Position numbers and translations under genes: made by a program. Source: Seminavis robusta (Eukaryota; Bacillariophyta; Bacillariophyceae; Naviculales; Naviculaceae). Taken from it: a stretch of 35,090 bases of DNA. The DNA is taken from contig CAICTM010001173.1 of the NCBI GenBank assembly GCA_903772945.1, positions 1-35,090 on the forward strand. The letters are read 5' to 3'. The notes beneath the pieces were generated by a model. The model searched no databases. It had not been told where the DNA came from and saw only the letters and a list, made by a program, of their open reading frames with translations. Within the stretch, counting starts at the first letter, position 1. The number at the start of each line of letters is the position of its first letter. This document shows positions 9,650 through 19,387 of the stretch, piece after piece.

Positions 9650-9915
9650 AGGCCTTGCAGAGCGACGCAGAACCCGCCACGCACTCACGCACTCGACACC
9701 CCACCCTTTGCTCCACACTCCAATCAGCCGCAGTGTATTACACCAAGGTGCAGGTGACGCGATATGCACTCACGCACTCGTCACCCCACCCTTTGCTCCA
9801 CACTCCGATCAGCCGCAGTGTATTACCCCAAGGTACAGAGTGACGCAGAACCAGCCAGGCACGCACGCACTCGTCACCCCACCTTTTGCTCCACACTCCA
9901 ATCAGCCGCAGCAGC
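9650..9915. repeat. three-copy tandem repeat, 85-93 bp unit
   Basis: The words CACGCACTCG, CACCCCACC, TTTGCTCCACACTCC and ATCAGCCGCAG recur in order at offsets of about 85 and 93 bases (CACCCCACC starts at 9697, 9782 and 9875). Copies differ by a few substitutions and small indels. It ends about 90 bases upstream of the LRR gene ATG, so it may lie in that gene's promoter or 5' UTR. Confidence 0.9.
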
Positions 9916-11187
9916 CCACGATACCACAAAAATTCCCTCCAAGCCATAGTAACCAATCTTCAAAAGTGAAATCCCCTGCTTAACTCTCCAACTTTAACAG
10001 TATGAAGCAACAAAGCAACTTCGACGATGCCAAAGGGAATCTTGCAGCCAGCAATGATATGGAGGAGAAAGGCATCAGAACGGAAGGTGCCGAAAGGACA
10101 ACTTCCGCGTGCACCAGTATTGGTCCAAATATTACCGCAGGCGTTGGAATGGGTAGTGGTTTGGTGGAATCCCCACCTGAGGCATCTTTGAGCAGTTGTG
10201 GAATTAGTTCTGAAGAAACAGCTATCGTCTGTAAAGAAGCTAATGCTAATTCCTCAGCTGCGTCAAAAAAGGGTTTATCCCGCACTCCAGACGAACTGGC
10301 TGAGAAACTGAATGCCGCACGGGGCAATCATCAGCCAAGATTCCGTTCAAGCTCAGGACAGGATAGTGCTGTTAGAAGTAGCGCAATGGGATTTCACGGG
10401 CTAGGACGATCCACAGAGGAGCAGCAAGCCAAACGGGGGGTTGCCTATCCAAGTGGTAGAAACCCAGTCACCAATACCACAGAAGCAGCCTTTGCTCAAA
10501 ATCAAACGACTCAAGCCGGATTCAGAGTAGTACAGATAGAGGGTGTCTCTGGCGATATTCTTCGCGATATTCTTCACCATGCAAAAAGTTTGACTCCTTT
10601 TCCAAGAGGTTCCGCAAATGCCGTGAGAGCTGGAAGTAGCCAGTATCTGGCTAATGCTCCAATACTCCAAGAAACAACGAGACAGACTGCCCACCCACGA
10701 AGTGGTTCCAGTCTTTTATAAGATGAAGCCCTTGGACCGCCAGCTGCATACAATGTGCTTGGCCCAAACACCACAAATTTTGATGAGAGTGGAACTTCCA
10801 GGCCGACAAGTCCAGAAGATGAGGCCGACACGGAACCACAGGGGCGTGGCGTAGTCGAACAAGACCCTAGCAACGGCAGACTTGTAGTGGCAGAACCCGT
10901 AACAGATGGTGATATTGAATGGGCCCAGCCTGTGTCACCCGAGCAGAAAGAAATTGAAAGAGCCAGAGAGGCCAAGAACGCAAGGAAACAAACTTTATGA
11001 CTGCCACTCTAATGGCCATCGCTTTCATTGCACTTTTGGTTATCATCCTTGTCATGAAAGTTGAAAATGATGACAGCCCCACAGTCATCATTAACTCCCC
11101 AACCCAACAGAAAATAGTAATGCTGTGGCTGGAAACGCTTCTATTCCCTTGAGTCCCGAAGAAGTCTTGACTGGATTGCTCCCTAAC

Positions 11188-11243
11188 TAATGATACTCTT
11201 TCCAACCTGGAATTTGATTATACCCCTCAGGCCATGGCATTCA
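11188..11243 (+). repeat. 56-bp direct repeat flanking the insertion, left copy
   Basis: It matches 12636-12691 with about three substitutions over 56 bases. Both encode the family segment NDTL-NLE-DYTPQAMAF. The left copy runs directly into the repeat block; the right copy continues into the intact downstream LRR sequence. Confidence 0.9.
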
Positions 11244-11540
11244 GCGGAGCTGTGTAACCTCGGCAGAAAGGTTTCAGTGTAGAAGCAGATACCACTATAG
11301 CTAGCTAGCTAGAAGCAGATACCTGTAGTGCTTAGCTAGTGCTTAAATTGCGCTTAGCTAGGTAGAAGCAGATCCCCCCTAGCTAGAAGCAGATTCCGAT
11401 AGCAAGCTAGAAGCAGATACCCCTAGCTAGCTAGAATACTAGTCATATAGCTTTCACTAGCTTTAGTGTTTTTTCTGGTAGGAGCCCCCCTACTAGGATG
11501 CATGTAAATAGCTTTAGCTGGTTTATAAGCACCATCCTAG
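11242..11540. repeat. about 300-bp repeat B, copy 1
   Basis: It begins CAGCGGAGCTGTGTAACCTC and ends ACCATCCTAGGATACTTA. It matches 12184-12482 collinearly. It carries five copies of AGAAGCAGAT (11281, 11311, 11364, 11385, 11409) separated by CTAGCTAG-type palindromes. Confidence 0.9.
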
Positions 11541-12100
11541 GATACTTAGAGTGATCTGGGCTTTAAGACCGACCGTTTCGCGCAATATTCTCTTCAGAGG
11601 TGGATATCTTATACTGTACTTTTAAGGGGTGGAATCGATAGAGCACATGTTGCTGAGTAAGCCAAAAAATTCCCAACTCCATGTGACACATATTGAAGGA
11701 GTTAGGAGTGGTTGAAGATATGCAGTCAACGGTCATCGAATTCTTTTCCCTGCAGATTAAGACCGAATGACGTCACACGTAGCCTCTAGTACTGAGTCTA
11801 CGTAGGAACCGACGTGACGTCACACGTAGCCTCTAGTACTCACCATACCAGCACCTCCACGGTCGTGAAGCACCTCTATTGAAGCATTGAAGCCCATGGG
11901 AAGCACCTCTATGGGTACGACTGTAGAGGTATCCTATCCCAGCACCTCTACTGGTATCGAAGCACCTCTATCGACTGCATGTACCGGTCTACTAGTACTA
12001 GCCAGGTCTTACTGTAGTAGTACTATAGCAATTACTGTACAATCCCAAGAATATTACGTGGGCCTTAATGCTCTGCAGGTCTTAATACCCAGATCACTCT
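11541..12100. other. unique spacer inside the LRR insertion, with CRE-like and AGCACCTC repeats
   Basis: No gene is seen. TGACGTCA palindromes occur at 11768-11775 and 11815-11822, each starting a 26-base direct repeat (TGACGTCACACGTAGCCTCT...). Five AGCACCTC words follow at 11850, 11869, 11902, 11941 and 11961. Confidence 0.7.
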
Positions 12101-12181
12101 ATTTAGTTTTTGCTGACTTATTTGTATTCTAACCCTACCCTTATACCTGCAGGGACCACTGTAGCAGGAAAAACACTTTAA
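12101..12181. repeat. about 80-bp repeat D, copy 1
   Basis: It matches 12483-12560 (ATTTAGTTTTTGCTGACTTA through CAGGAAAAACA). The two D copies directly flank repeat B copy 2, so B here sits inside a duplicated D. D itself looks like the 3' end of an intron (pyrimidine tract, CTGCAG) plus the exon sequence GTTVAGKT. Confidence 0.85.
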
Positions 12182-12183
12182 GC

Positions 12184-12482
12184 CAGCGGAGCTGTGTAAC
12201 CTCGGCAGAACGAGAAGCAGATACCCCTATTAGCTAGATAGCTAGAAGCAGATACCTGTAGTGCTTAGCTAGTGCTTAACTTGCGCTTAAATAGCTAGAA
12301 GCAGATCCACTAGCTAGAAGCAGATTCCCATAGCAAGCTAGAAGCAGATACCCCAAGCTAGCTAGAATACTAGTTATATAGCTTTTTCTAGCTTTAGAGT
12401 TTTTCGTGGTGGAAGCAGATCCCCTTACTAGAATGCATGTAAATAGCTTTAGCTGGTTTAAAAGCACCATCCTAGGATACTT
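12184..12482. repeat. about 300-bp repeat B, copy 2
   Basis: It is collinear with 11242-11540 with scattered substitutions and small indels. AGAAGCAGAT words recur at about 12212, 12244, 12299, 12318 and 12340. It is flanked on both sides by repeat D. Confidence 0.9.
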
Positions 12483-12559
12483 ATTTAGTTTTGCTGACTT
12501 ATTTGTATTCTAACCCTACCCTTATACCTGCAGGGACCACCGTAGCAGGAAAAACAATT

Positions 12560-12635
12560 AAAGGGGTTGAGGGCTCTGGCAGCAAGACTGCCGAGGTAAA
12601 GGGGTTGATGGCTCTGGCAGCAAGACTGTCGAGGT
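12560..12635 (+). repeat. 38-bp exact-like tandem duplication in LRR coding sequence
   Basis: AAAGGGGTTGA..GGCTCTGGC starts at 12560 and again at 12598. The unit encodes KGV(E/D)GSGSKT(A/V)EV; because 38 is not a multiple of three, the second copy shifts the frame and is one of the gene's lesions. Confidence 0.9.
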
Positions 12636-14643
12636 TAATGATACTCTTCCCAACCTGGAATCTGATTATACCCCTCAGGCCATGGCATTCAAATGGGTCA
12701 CAAAGGACCCTAATTTTGACAGCTATTCTGACAAGCGGTTGCAACAGCGTTTTGTTTTGGTTACATTCTACTACAGCTCCAATGGTGATGGGGATGGTTG
12801 GGGTAACAAAACAAACTGGCTCAACATGTCAGTTCACGAATGTCAATGGGATTTCATCATGCCAGACAACCTGCAGTAGCACGCTAATCATGGGAATCGA
12901 TATGATGAATACAAGTACATTGATGGCCCATGTGTACCCAGCAATGCAAGCATGGTGGTCAACAACAGCACTGTGATTGATGTTGCCTACCATGATGATT
13001 TCCTCTACTTGGCCTTGGTTGGCCAGGAGCTCGATGGTTCCATCCCACCAGAGATCACCATGTTGACATCTCTAAAAATGATCCAGTTTGATTCCACAAC
13101 AATGGAAGGTCCCTTTCCCACCATCCTGGCCAACCTCACAGGCCTACGGGAACTACACATCTACGATACTGCCTTTACCGGAACCATTCCAACCGAGCTT
13201 GCCCTACTTAGCGAACTGCGAACTTTGAATATTGGGGGTACAACGGAGATTTGGGGTACCTTGCCTTCTGAGTTTGGCTTGCTTTCTAACCTCAAAGTGC
13301 TAAATATTGCCGAAACCAATATTTCCGGAACTATTCCAATGGAATACACTCATTTGTCCCCATGGATATTTCGGATCTTCCGAAATTCCCTTACTGGCAC
13401 TATCCACACAGAGTTTGGGCTGTTCTCCGATGTTGAGTGGTTCTTCATTGAACAAAATGACCTGGTAAGAGCTACAACACAGATTTCTGTTTGTTTCATT
13501 CAAGCAATGTCACCCCCTGACAGGATTTTTCCTCCATATCGATTGTGTTTTGTCATGTAGACTGGCACTGTCCCCATGCAGTGAGCTTGGATTGATGAGC
13601 AGCATGCAAATTATTTATGCATACGAGATGAGTCTGAGTGGCACCATTCCAACTGAATTGGGATTGCTAGTGAACCTTGAACAGATCTATTTGCAAACAA
13701 ATTCCTTGACTGGAACGTACGTTTGTCACTGCTTCAGTCTGCCTGTCAACTATACTGAAAGTTGAAACTAATGGCTTGCATTATTTTTGTTCTCAGCATC
13801 CCCACAGAGCTGGGCATCCCCACTGAAAACTTCTGGAGACTTGCTGTCAGCAGGAATCTTTTGGTACATAGTAAAAATCCTATTGCAGGTTGCATTGAAG
13901 TCTTTTGACTGACTGTCCTCAATTGATCTGCCTTGTTCCATCCTCAACAGAGTGGTACGGTTCCCAGTGAGCTAGGACTTCTCACAAAGTGCCACAACTT
14001 GGCAACCCAAGCCAATCTGCTCACTTCGACAATTCCGACAGAGGTTGCTGCCCTGCCAGCAATGGAGTACTTTTCCAATTCGGACAACATGTATTCTGGA
14101 ATTTTCCCCATGGAGCTCTTTTTCAGTGGCAGCAAAATGGTCCGTTTCTGGTTTGAGAACAATGAAATCTCCGGAACTATCCCAACAGAAATCGGCTATT
14201 GGACTAGCTTGTGGAACTTTCGACTTGATGGAAATTGGATTACCGGCAAAATTCCATCAGAAGTTGGTACCCTGGAATCAAGGCTTGAATACTTCAATGC
14301 TGGCTCAAACCAGTTATTTGGGGAGATCCCATCTGAGATTGGGAATCTGCTCAAGCTCAAAGAGTGCTCTGTTGGCGACAATGGCTTGACTGGGACTCTG
14401 CCAAAGGAGCTAGGGTTCCTTGTAACCCATGGGACCTTGAAGCACCTTAACATTTCCAATAATGATGGGCTGTTTGGAACCATCGGATCTGAGCTTTGTG
14501 CGTTGACCGCTGACCCTGTTTTGAGTAATGCTCTGGATTTCACTTGTGGGGATGTTTGTGGGTGTGATTGCCCTTGTGACAATGCATCGTCACTTGTATT
14601 GTATGGTCAAAATGGTACAGTCCTGGCAGAAATGAAGAGTTAG

Positions 14644-15742
14644 TCATCCAATGGAGTATGATTGAAGGGTCCAAGTTCTATTCTGTGGTGGGCTGTGGAG
14701 TGTGGAGGGAAACCAAAGAGCACTAAAAATAAAAATATAAATGTACTTCATGTTTCAATGCAGCTTTGGATGTCACATCGTTCAAACTCGTAGAGGGCTC
14801 ATGCCTTGGGCAGCCTGAATTTTAGTTCCTCGATGTATGCATACCCTTCTCCTTCTTTTGTGTGTAAAGCTTATAGCAACGCCTCCAGTGCCAGAGATCG
14901 AGTTCTCCGACGTGTTGATCTTTACAGCTTGGGCCGCTTATGTTTGTTTGCTGATGGACGAGGATGGCGAAATTGCTTTGCTAGCTAGTAGGAGGCATGT
15001 GGTTTCGTGAATCCGTTACGACGATCGAGGTATATTCGGTTTGTGAGTGCATTGGGTACCTGGTAACAATACAGAACGAGGCCCGCATTCAGCATTATGC
15101 GTCATACGGTAGGGAGACGCGGGAGATGCCTTTGTCATTTTCCAGGCCGCTGTCGATCCTCGCAGTTGGACGTGCCATATCGAATTTCCCGCGAAGCACA
15201 TCCCACTCGACTCGACTCGTTCTTCGTCTTTTGCGAGCGTTACAGCCTCGCTGCACGCATCCAGCGGCCCTCACTTATACATACATGTACATGTAGAGTT
15301 CTGAAAAGTGCTCTAGCTAGCTAGTTGACCCAACCTAACCTCAACTGACCCCACCTGACCAGCCTTCGATACGGGTAGCAGCCATGGCGCCACCGTAGCC
15401 TGCAGCACTGGCAACTCGACTCAGCTCGGACTTACAGTACAAGCAGAGCCAGCAGTCCGGTTGTCGGTGAAGCAAAGGTTTATCTCAGACGATGTTAATG
15501 TTAACAGCTTTAGCCGCTTAAAAGAAGATACAGATTGTATGGTCCAAATCCCACGATCTTTTCGTCTTCAAAAGGCCTCATAACGTCATTGGCAGATGGG
15601 CTGTCAAACCCTCACAGCCAGAAGAACCATCCCCCTCATTTATTCATGATTCATCGAGCAAAGTCAACGTTTACTATAGCTACTAGCTAGCAGCTAATTA
15701 GAGAACTCCCCTCCTAGCTAGCTAGTCAACACTACTACCAAA
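14644..15742. other. intergenic, no gene seen apart from a dispersed repeat
   Basis: It lies between the LRR pseudogene stop and the carrier ATG. It contains the second copy of the dispersed repeat (14999-15268) and several CTAGCTAG tracts, including one close to the carrier start (about 15685-15725). Short frames here show no protein-like pattern. Confidence 0.5.
14999..15268. repeat. dispersed repeat, copy 2
   Basis: This is the partner of 8034-8335, in the same orientation and with the same block order. Divergence is substantial, with indels between conserved words, so the duplication is not recent. The outer ends are approximate. Confidence 0.8.
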
Positions 15743-16905
15743 ATGCTGCACTATCCTTCGCTATGGTTGTTCCTGGTGTGTCTGTGTTTGTTCACCACAC
15801 CCTGGTTGGTCCATGCCAGCACTGCCGCTAGTAGTAGTAATAATGCTATTTCCAAAATTGGTCGAGGCGGTGCCAAACGGCATGCGAAAGGCCCCATGGC
15901 GACGTTTGTCCAGACCGTGATGGACGCCCGAAGACACTTGGTGGCGGCCGCCGTGGCTCGATCGACGTCCATCTTTGCCATGTACCCTGTGGATACCATC
16001 AAGACACGCATTCAAATGGATCAACCCAATCCCTTTCGATTGCAGGGAATGTACAAGGGAGTCGATGGATCCTTGTTGGGGCAGGTACCCTATGGGTGAG
16101 TAGTTACATACATGTAGCAATTTGCAGATGAGAAGGCGTCATTCAATCATTCATTCATTCTGACTCTTTTTTCTTCTCGTTTTGTTTGTACTGTAGTGTC
16201 CTCACATTTGGCTCGTACGAAGTCTACAAGAATGCGTTATTGGAACGCTTCCCCAATACTCGTCCCATTTTTCTGTACGCCCTCTCGGCCATTCTGGGCG
16301 ATCTGACCGGATCCGGGATTCTCTGTCCCTCCGAAGTCATTAAACAACAAATGCAGGCAGGCATGTATTCTTCCACCACCGAAGCATTTACTCAAATTGT
16401 CAAAACCAAAGGCATTGGCGGATTATACCAAGGATACCTCGGAGGTTTGACCCGAGATGTTCCCTTTCGTGTCGCACAATTGACCACTTACGAAGTCACC
16501 AAGAATGCCTATCTCAAATTCAAACACTTCAAATTACAACAACAATCATCAACCAAAACATCCAAATCAACTTCATCCGCCTCCTCATTGGAATTAAGTC
16601 CGGTTGAAGCGGCATTGTGTGGTGCCGTCGCGGGAACCTTTTCGGCCGGAATTACGGCGCCCTTGGATCGTATCAAAACCTTGCTCATGACCGATAGTAA
16701 TGCGTATGGTGGTACGGTTGCGTCTTGTGCCGCCAAGATTTGGAGAGAGGAAGGCATTCCAGGATTTGCCACCGGAGTCGTACCACGGGTCACCTACATT
16801 GCTCCGTCCGTTGTCATTTTCTTTATTGCCTACGAACAGGTACAACAACGATTGAAACATCGTTGGACCACAACACCGACGGTAGCAGGGACACGAAAGA
16901 AGTAA
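15743..16905 (+). CDS. SLC25 carrier, S-adenosylmethionine carrier-like, with N-terminal signal peptide
   Basis: Exons 15743-16095 and 16197-16905 join to a 1062-base frame (353 residues); the intron has GTGAGT and CTGTAG ends. Three carrier repeats show the PxD/ExxK signatures: YPVDTIKTRIQ (about 81-91), CPSEVIKQQMQ and APLDRIKTLLM. The order and surrounding text (CPSEVIKQQMQ, GLYQGYLGGLTRDVPF, REEGIPGFATGVVPRV) resemble mitochondrial/plastid SAM carriers, which exchange cytosolic SAM for S-adenosylhomocysteine. Substrate assignment is by resemblance only. Unusually, the N-terminus is a strong signal peptide (hydrophobic about 6-22, VHA cleavage near 25) followed by a Ser/Arg/Lys stretch. 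That suggests routing through the ER, perhaps to the complex plastid, though the residue after the cleavage site is not the usual Phe. Confidence 0.88.
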
Positions 16906-17364
16906 AACAAGCAGAAGCAATCAATGCAAATAAATAAATAAACTACCGGGTACCAAAAGAATCGCCTAAAAGGGGCGTATCGTAGCTTCCCCATGGGTCC
17001 CATCGTACCGTACGGTAGGCTAGCTCCCGTGACAGCGAGTACATTTCTAGAATTAGTGTTGGTCGTACAAAAAGTTGGGCAGCCCCCGATGCGACCGCAG
17101 TTGCAATCAGAGTACCACAGAGATGAATGGGTCGTGGAGGTTTCAGCGTCCGTCGAGGGCTACCCTCTTTTGCTGAGACAGTCATTGCTCTGGCTGGCTT
17201 GGCTCTACGACAATAAGGTCATCACGATGAGTCCAGTCTATGGACTTCAGCTCAAGGCACAAAGCTCAAAAATAACTATGGACAAACTCTGGAGCTTAGC
17301 TAGTCGATGGTTTCGTCGGTACGGTACACCACATCGTTGAGCTATCTTCTAGGCTTTACTCTCT
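16906..17364. other. convergent intergenic region, no gene seen
   Basis: It sits between the 3' ends of the carrier (+) and the methyltransferase (-). AAATAAATAAATAAA just after the carrier stop (about 16928) resembles a polyadenylation region. A 115-codon frame at 16993-17340 has no recognisable domain and I do not call it. Confidence 0.5.
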
Positions 17365-18993
17365 CTACTTTCTCTTGCGAATTTTGGCTAGAAAGAACCC
17401 TCCTCCAGTATAATTCGTTGTGATGGTGGCTGTACCTCCGGATTCGTTTGGTGGTGGCAAGCATGGCTCAAATCTAACACCCAAGGGACCTGTGGATACT
17501 CGAGGACCCATCAACGTATTGTCTCCCGATTCTCCCTCTGCTGCACCCCCAACAGAGAACTCCACCGGTATCAACTCTGCCTTATCGGCAAACGTCTCTA
17601 GCATCCAGGCCACCACATTTTCATTTTGATCTTTTGACAAGGAACACGTGGAATATACCATGGTTCCGCCAGGCTTGAGGAGCCGAAATCCCGTGGCTGC
17701 CAACTGTTTTTGCAGTTCTACCAGTTTGGAGAGTTCCGCGGCATTTGTCAACATGGGTGCCACTGCACCACCATTCACTGCTGCGTTGATTTGTTTGGCA
17801 ATATGTTTGAGGGATCCATCAGTGCTGCATTCGGCATCCACCAGGACACGGTCAAACAGTTTGGCTTTCCAGGGGTGCTGCTGTTTTGAGGATGTATCTT
17901 CTTTTCTTGGTACAGCAGGATCCTCCTCCTTCTGGTGGTTGTTATTGTCGGCAGATGGCAAGGGCTGATGTCGATCACCGCCACAATCAAAATCCACAGT
18001 AACCAGAGATTTTAGGCGCTTTCGTTCCCTAGCACGGGCGCTTTTGTTCATGCGCTTGCGTTTTCCACCAGTTTCTTCCAAGGCCGACTGAGAATCAAAG
18101 ACGAGTTTTGGGAGCAGTTGATTGTGGTTGTAAGGCTGGTCAAAGGTTGTTCCGTCGGCGCAATAGAGTCTCATTTGGATTTTTTGTTCTCTCATGTGAC
18201 TGGATTGTTGCTTTTGTGTAGAAATTTCTGTAGTGGCCTCGTCAGGTTGTTGCTTGATTGGTAAATGATACTTTTGTAGAATCTTTTTGCAAGTGGCAAT
18301 TCGATGTTCCGATACATCCACACCCACTACGATAGTGGAACTTGGTTGCAGTGTTGCCTGTGGAAGATAGTCGGCGATGGCACATAATTTGAGGCCCGGA
18401 GCACAACACAGATCCAGTACACGAAATGGCTCTTGTCTGGTTGTCATATGGTTGCTGTTTGCTTCAACTGTTCTGTTCTTATCGTATCTATCCGACAGCA
18501 GCGCCCCTATGGCAGCTCCTGAGCTCACATCCATCCCGTAAATGCGACCCTCCTGATAACATGGGGACTGCACCAACCGGAAATTTCCTGGTAGTACATA
18601 AAATCCAAGCTTGTCGTCTAACCATGGAATTGGGACAGGATCACATGACGCAACATCTGAAGATGAAGCAAGTTCCTCCTGAAACATGGAGCCAAAATTG
18701 AGTAAGCGAACCTTCTTGCTGTTGCATTGCATCACTCACATTGAAAGAGAACACACCTTGAGACGCCTTAGTGTTTCCTCTCGGTCGAACCGGGGATTCA
18801 ATCGAACAAAGCGAGAAGCAAACGTGGCATTCCCATCGCTGGTGGCACGGGCTTTATCATTCTGGCTCTTGTGGTCAACCAAGCGATCAATGTCAAGGCC
18901 ATGCGTCGCGTAGAAGCTTCTCAAGTCATCCGAAATCAGAGAGGAAGAGGTGTTGCTGTCCTCTGTTGCACAAGTGGTGGTCTTCTTGTCCAT
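17365..18993 (-). CDS. NOL1/NOP2/Sun-family RNA cytosine-C5 methyltransferase
   Basis: Exon 1 is 18993-18757 and exon 2 is 18678-17365, with a 78-base intron (GTGTGT...TTTCAG), giving 516 residues. The SAM-binding motif DLCCAPGLK lies at 168-176, VGVDVSEHR at about 197-206, and DGTTFD at about 254-259. Motif IV reads DAECSTDGS (about 360-368), where most family members have P before C. Motif VI is VYSTCSLSKDQNE (about 420-432), with the catalytic Cys. These enzymes methylate C5 of cytosine in tRNA or rRNA. A Lys/Arg-rich insert (about 275-350, including GKRKR and RERKRLK) separates the two halves of the fold and may serve as a nuclear or nucleolar signal. The exact target cannot be read from the sequence. 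Confidence 0.9.
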
Positions 18994-19387
18994 GCTCGAC
19001 CATCAACCAGTTCTGTTTGAGAGGAGGTTGGAGGTTTGACGTTTGAGGAGAGTGGAGGTGAACGTTTTGGCTTTTGGCTGTCCTCGAATCTATTCCTGTT
19101 AAACCTTTGAAACGTTGGAAAAGCATTATAACTAGTAAGAAGCTAACTTTCGAGAAGGCGGGAAGCGGGAACCATTCGCGCACAGCGATGGCAAAGTTCA
19201 AGCATACCGGCAAGCCTCCGGCAAAGCCAAGAATCAAAGATACTGGACAGCCATCACGCCATCACAAAGCACACCTCCACCTTTCTAATACCAATCCCAT
19301 ACACCATTACCTGTCTAGCTACCTAGCACTGTGCTAGCTCCATCCAAGTGCCTCTTGACAGCTCGGAACTTACTAAAGAAGGAGAAG
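18994..19387. other. divergent intergenic region (possible shared promoter)
   Basis: It lies between the methyltransferase ATG (minus) and the Sec14-like ATG (plus). No gene is seen. A CTAGCTACCTAGC stretch sits about 55 bases before the plus-strand start. Confidence 0.5.

Larger units (their letters stand above)
10002..14643 (+). pseudogene. LRR receptor-like membrane protein, decayed (multiple stops, frameshifts, insertion)
   Basis: The ATG at 10002 opens a Ser/Ala-rich cytosolic-type region that continues past an in-frame TAA (10719-10721) to an acidic tail, then a frameshift (TTATGA, 10995-11000) into a transmembrane helix (ALLVIILVM). A further frame change near 11110 leads to LSPEEVLTGLLPN. 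A 1.45 kb repeat block then intervenes. The family's pre-LRR domain resumes at about 12636: DYTPQAMAFKW, DPNFDSYSD, RFVLVTFYY, KTNWLNMSVHECQW, with an in-frame TAG at 12877-12879. LRRs follow (GTIPTELALLSELR, GTLPSEFGLLSNLK, SGTIPTELGLLVNL, GTIPTEIG, GEIPSEIGNLLKLK). LRR introns are 13465-13560, 13717-13796 and 13864-13950. A 4-base ATGC insertion at 13576-13579 breaks the frame of GTVP-SELG. The last exon, 13951-14643, ends in a Cys-rich CGCDCPCD segment. The family is a type of single-pass LRR protein expanded in diatoms. At least six independent lesions argue for a pseudogene. Confidence 0.85.

Noticed and set aside
16993..17340. 115-codon plus-strand frame
   Set aside because: It begins and ends in intergenic DNA between convergent genes and shows no domain or family pattern.
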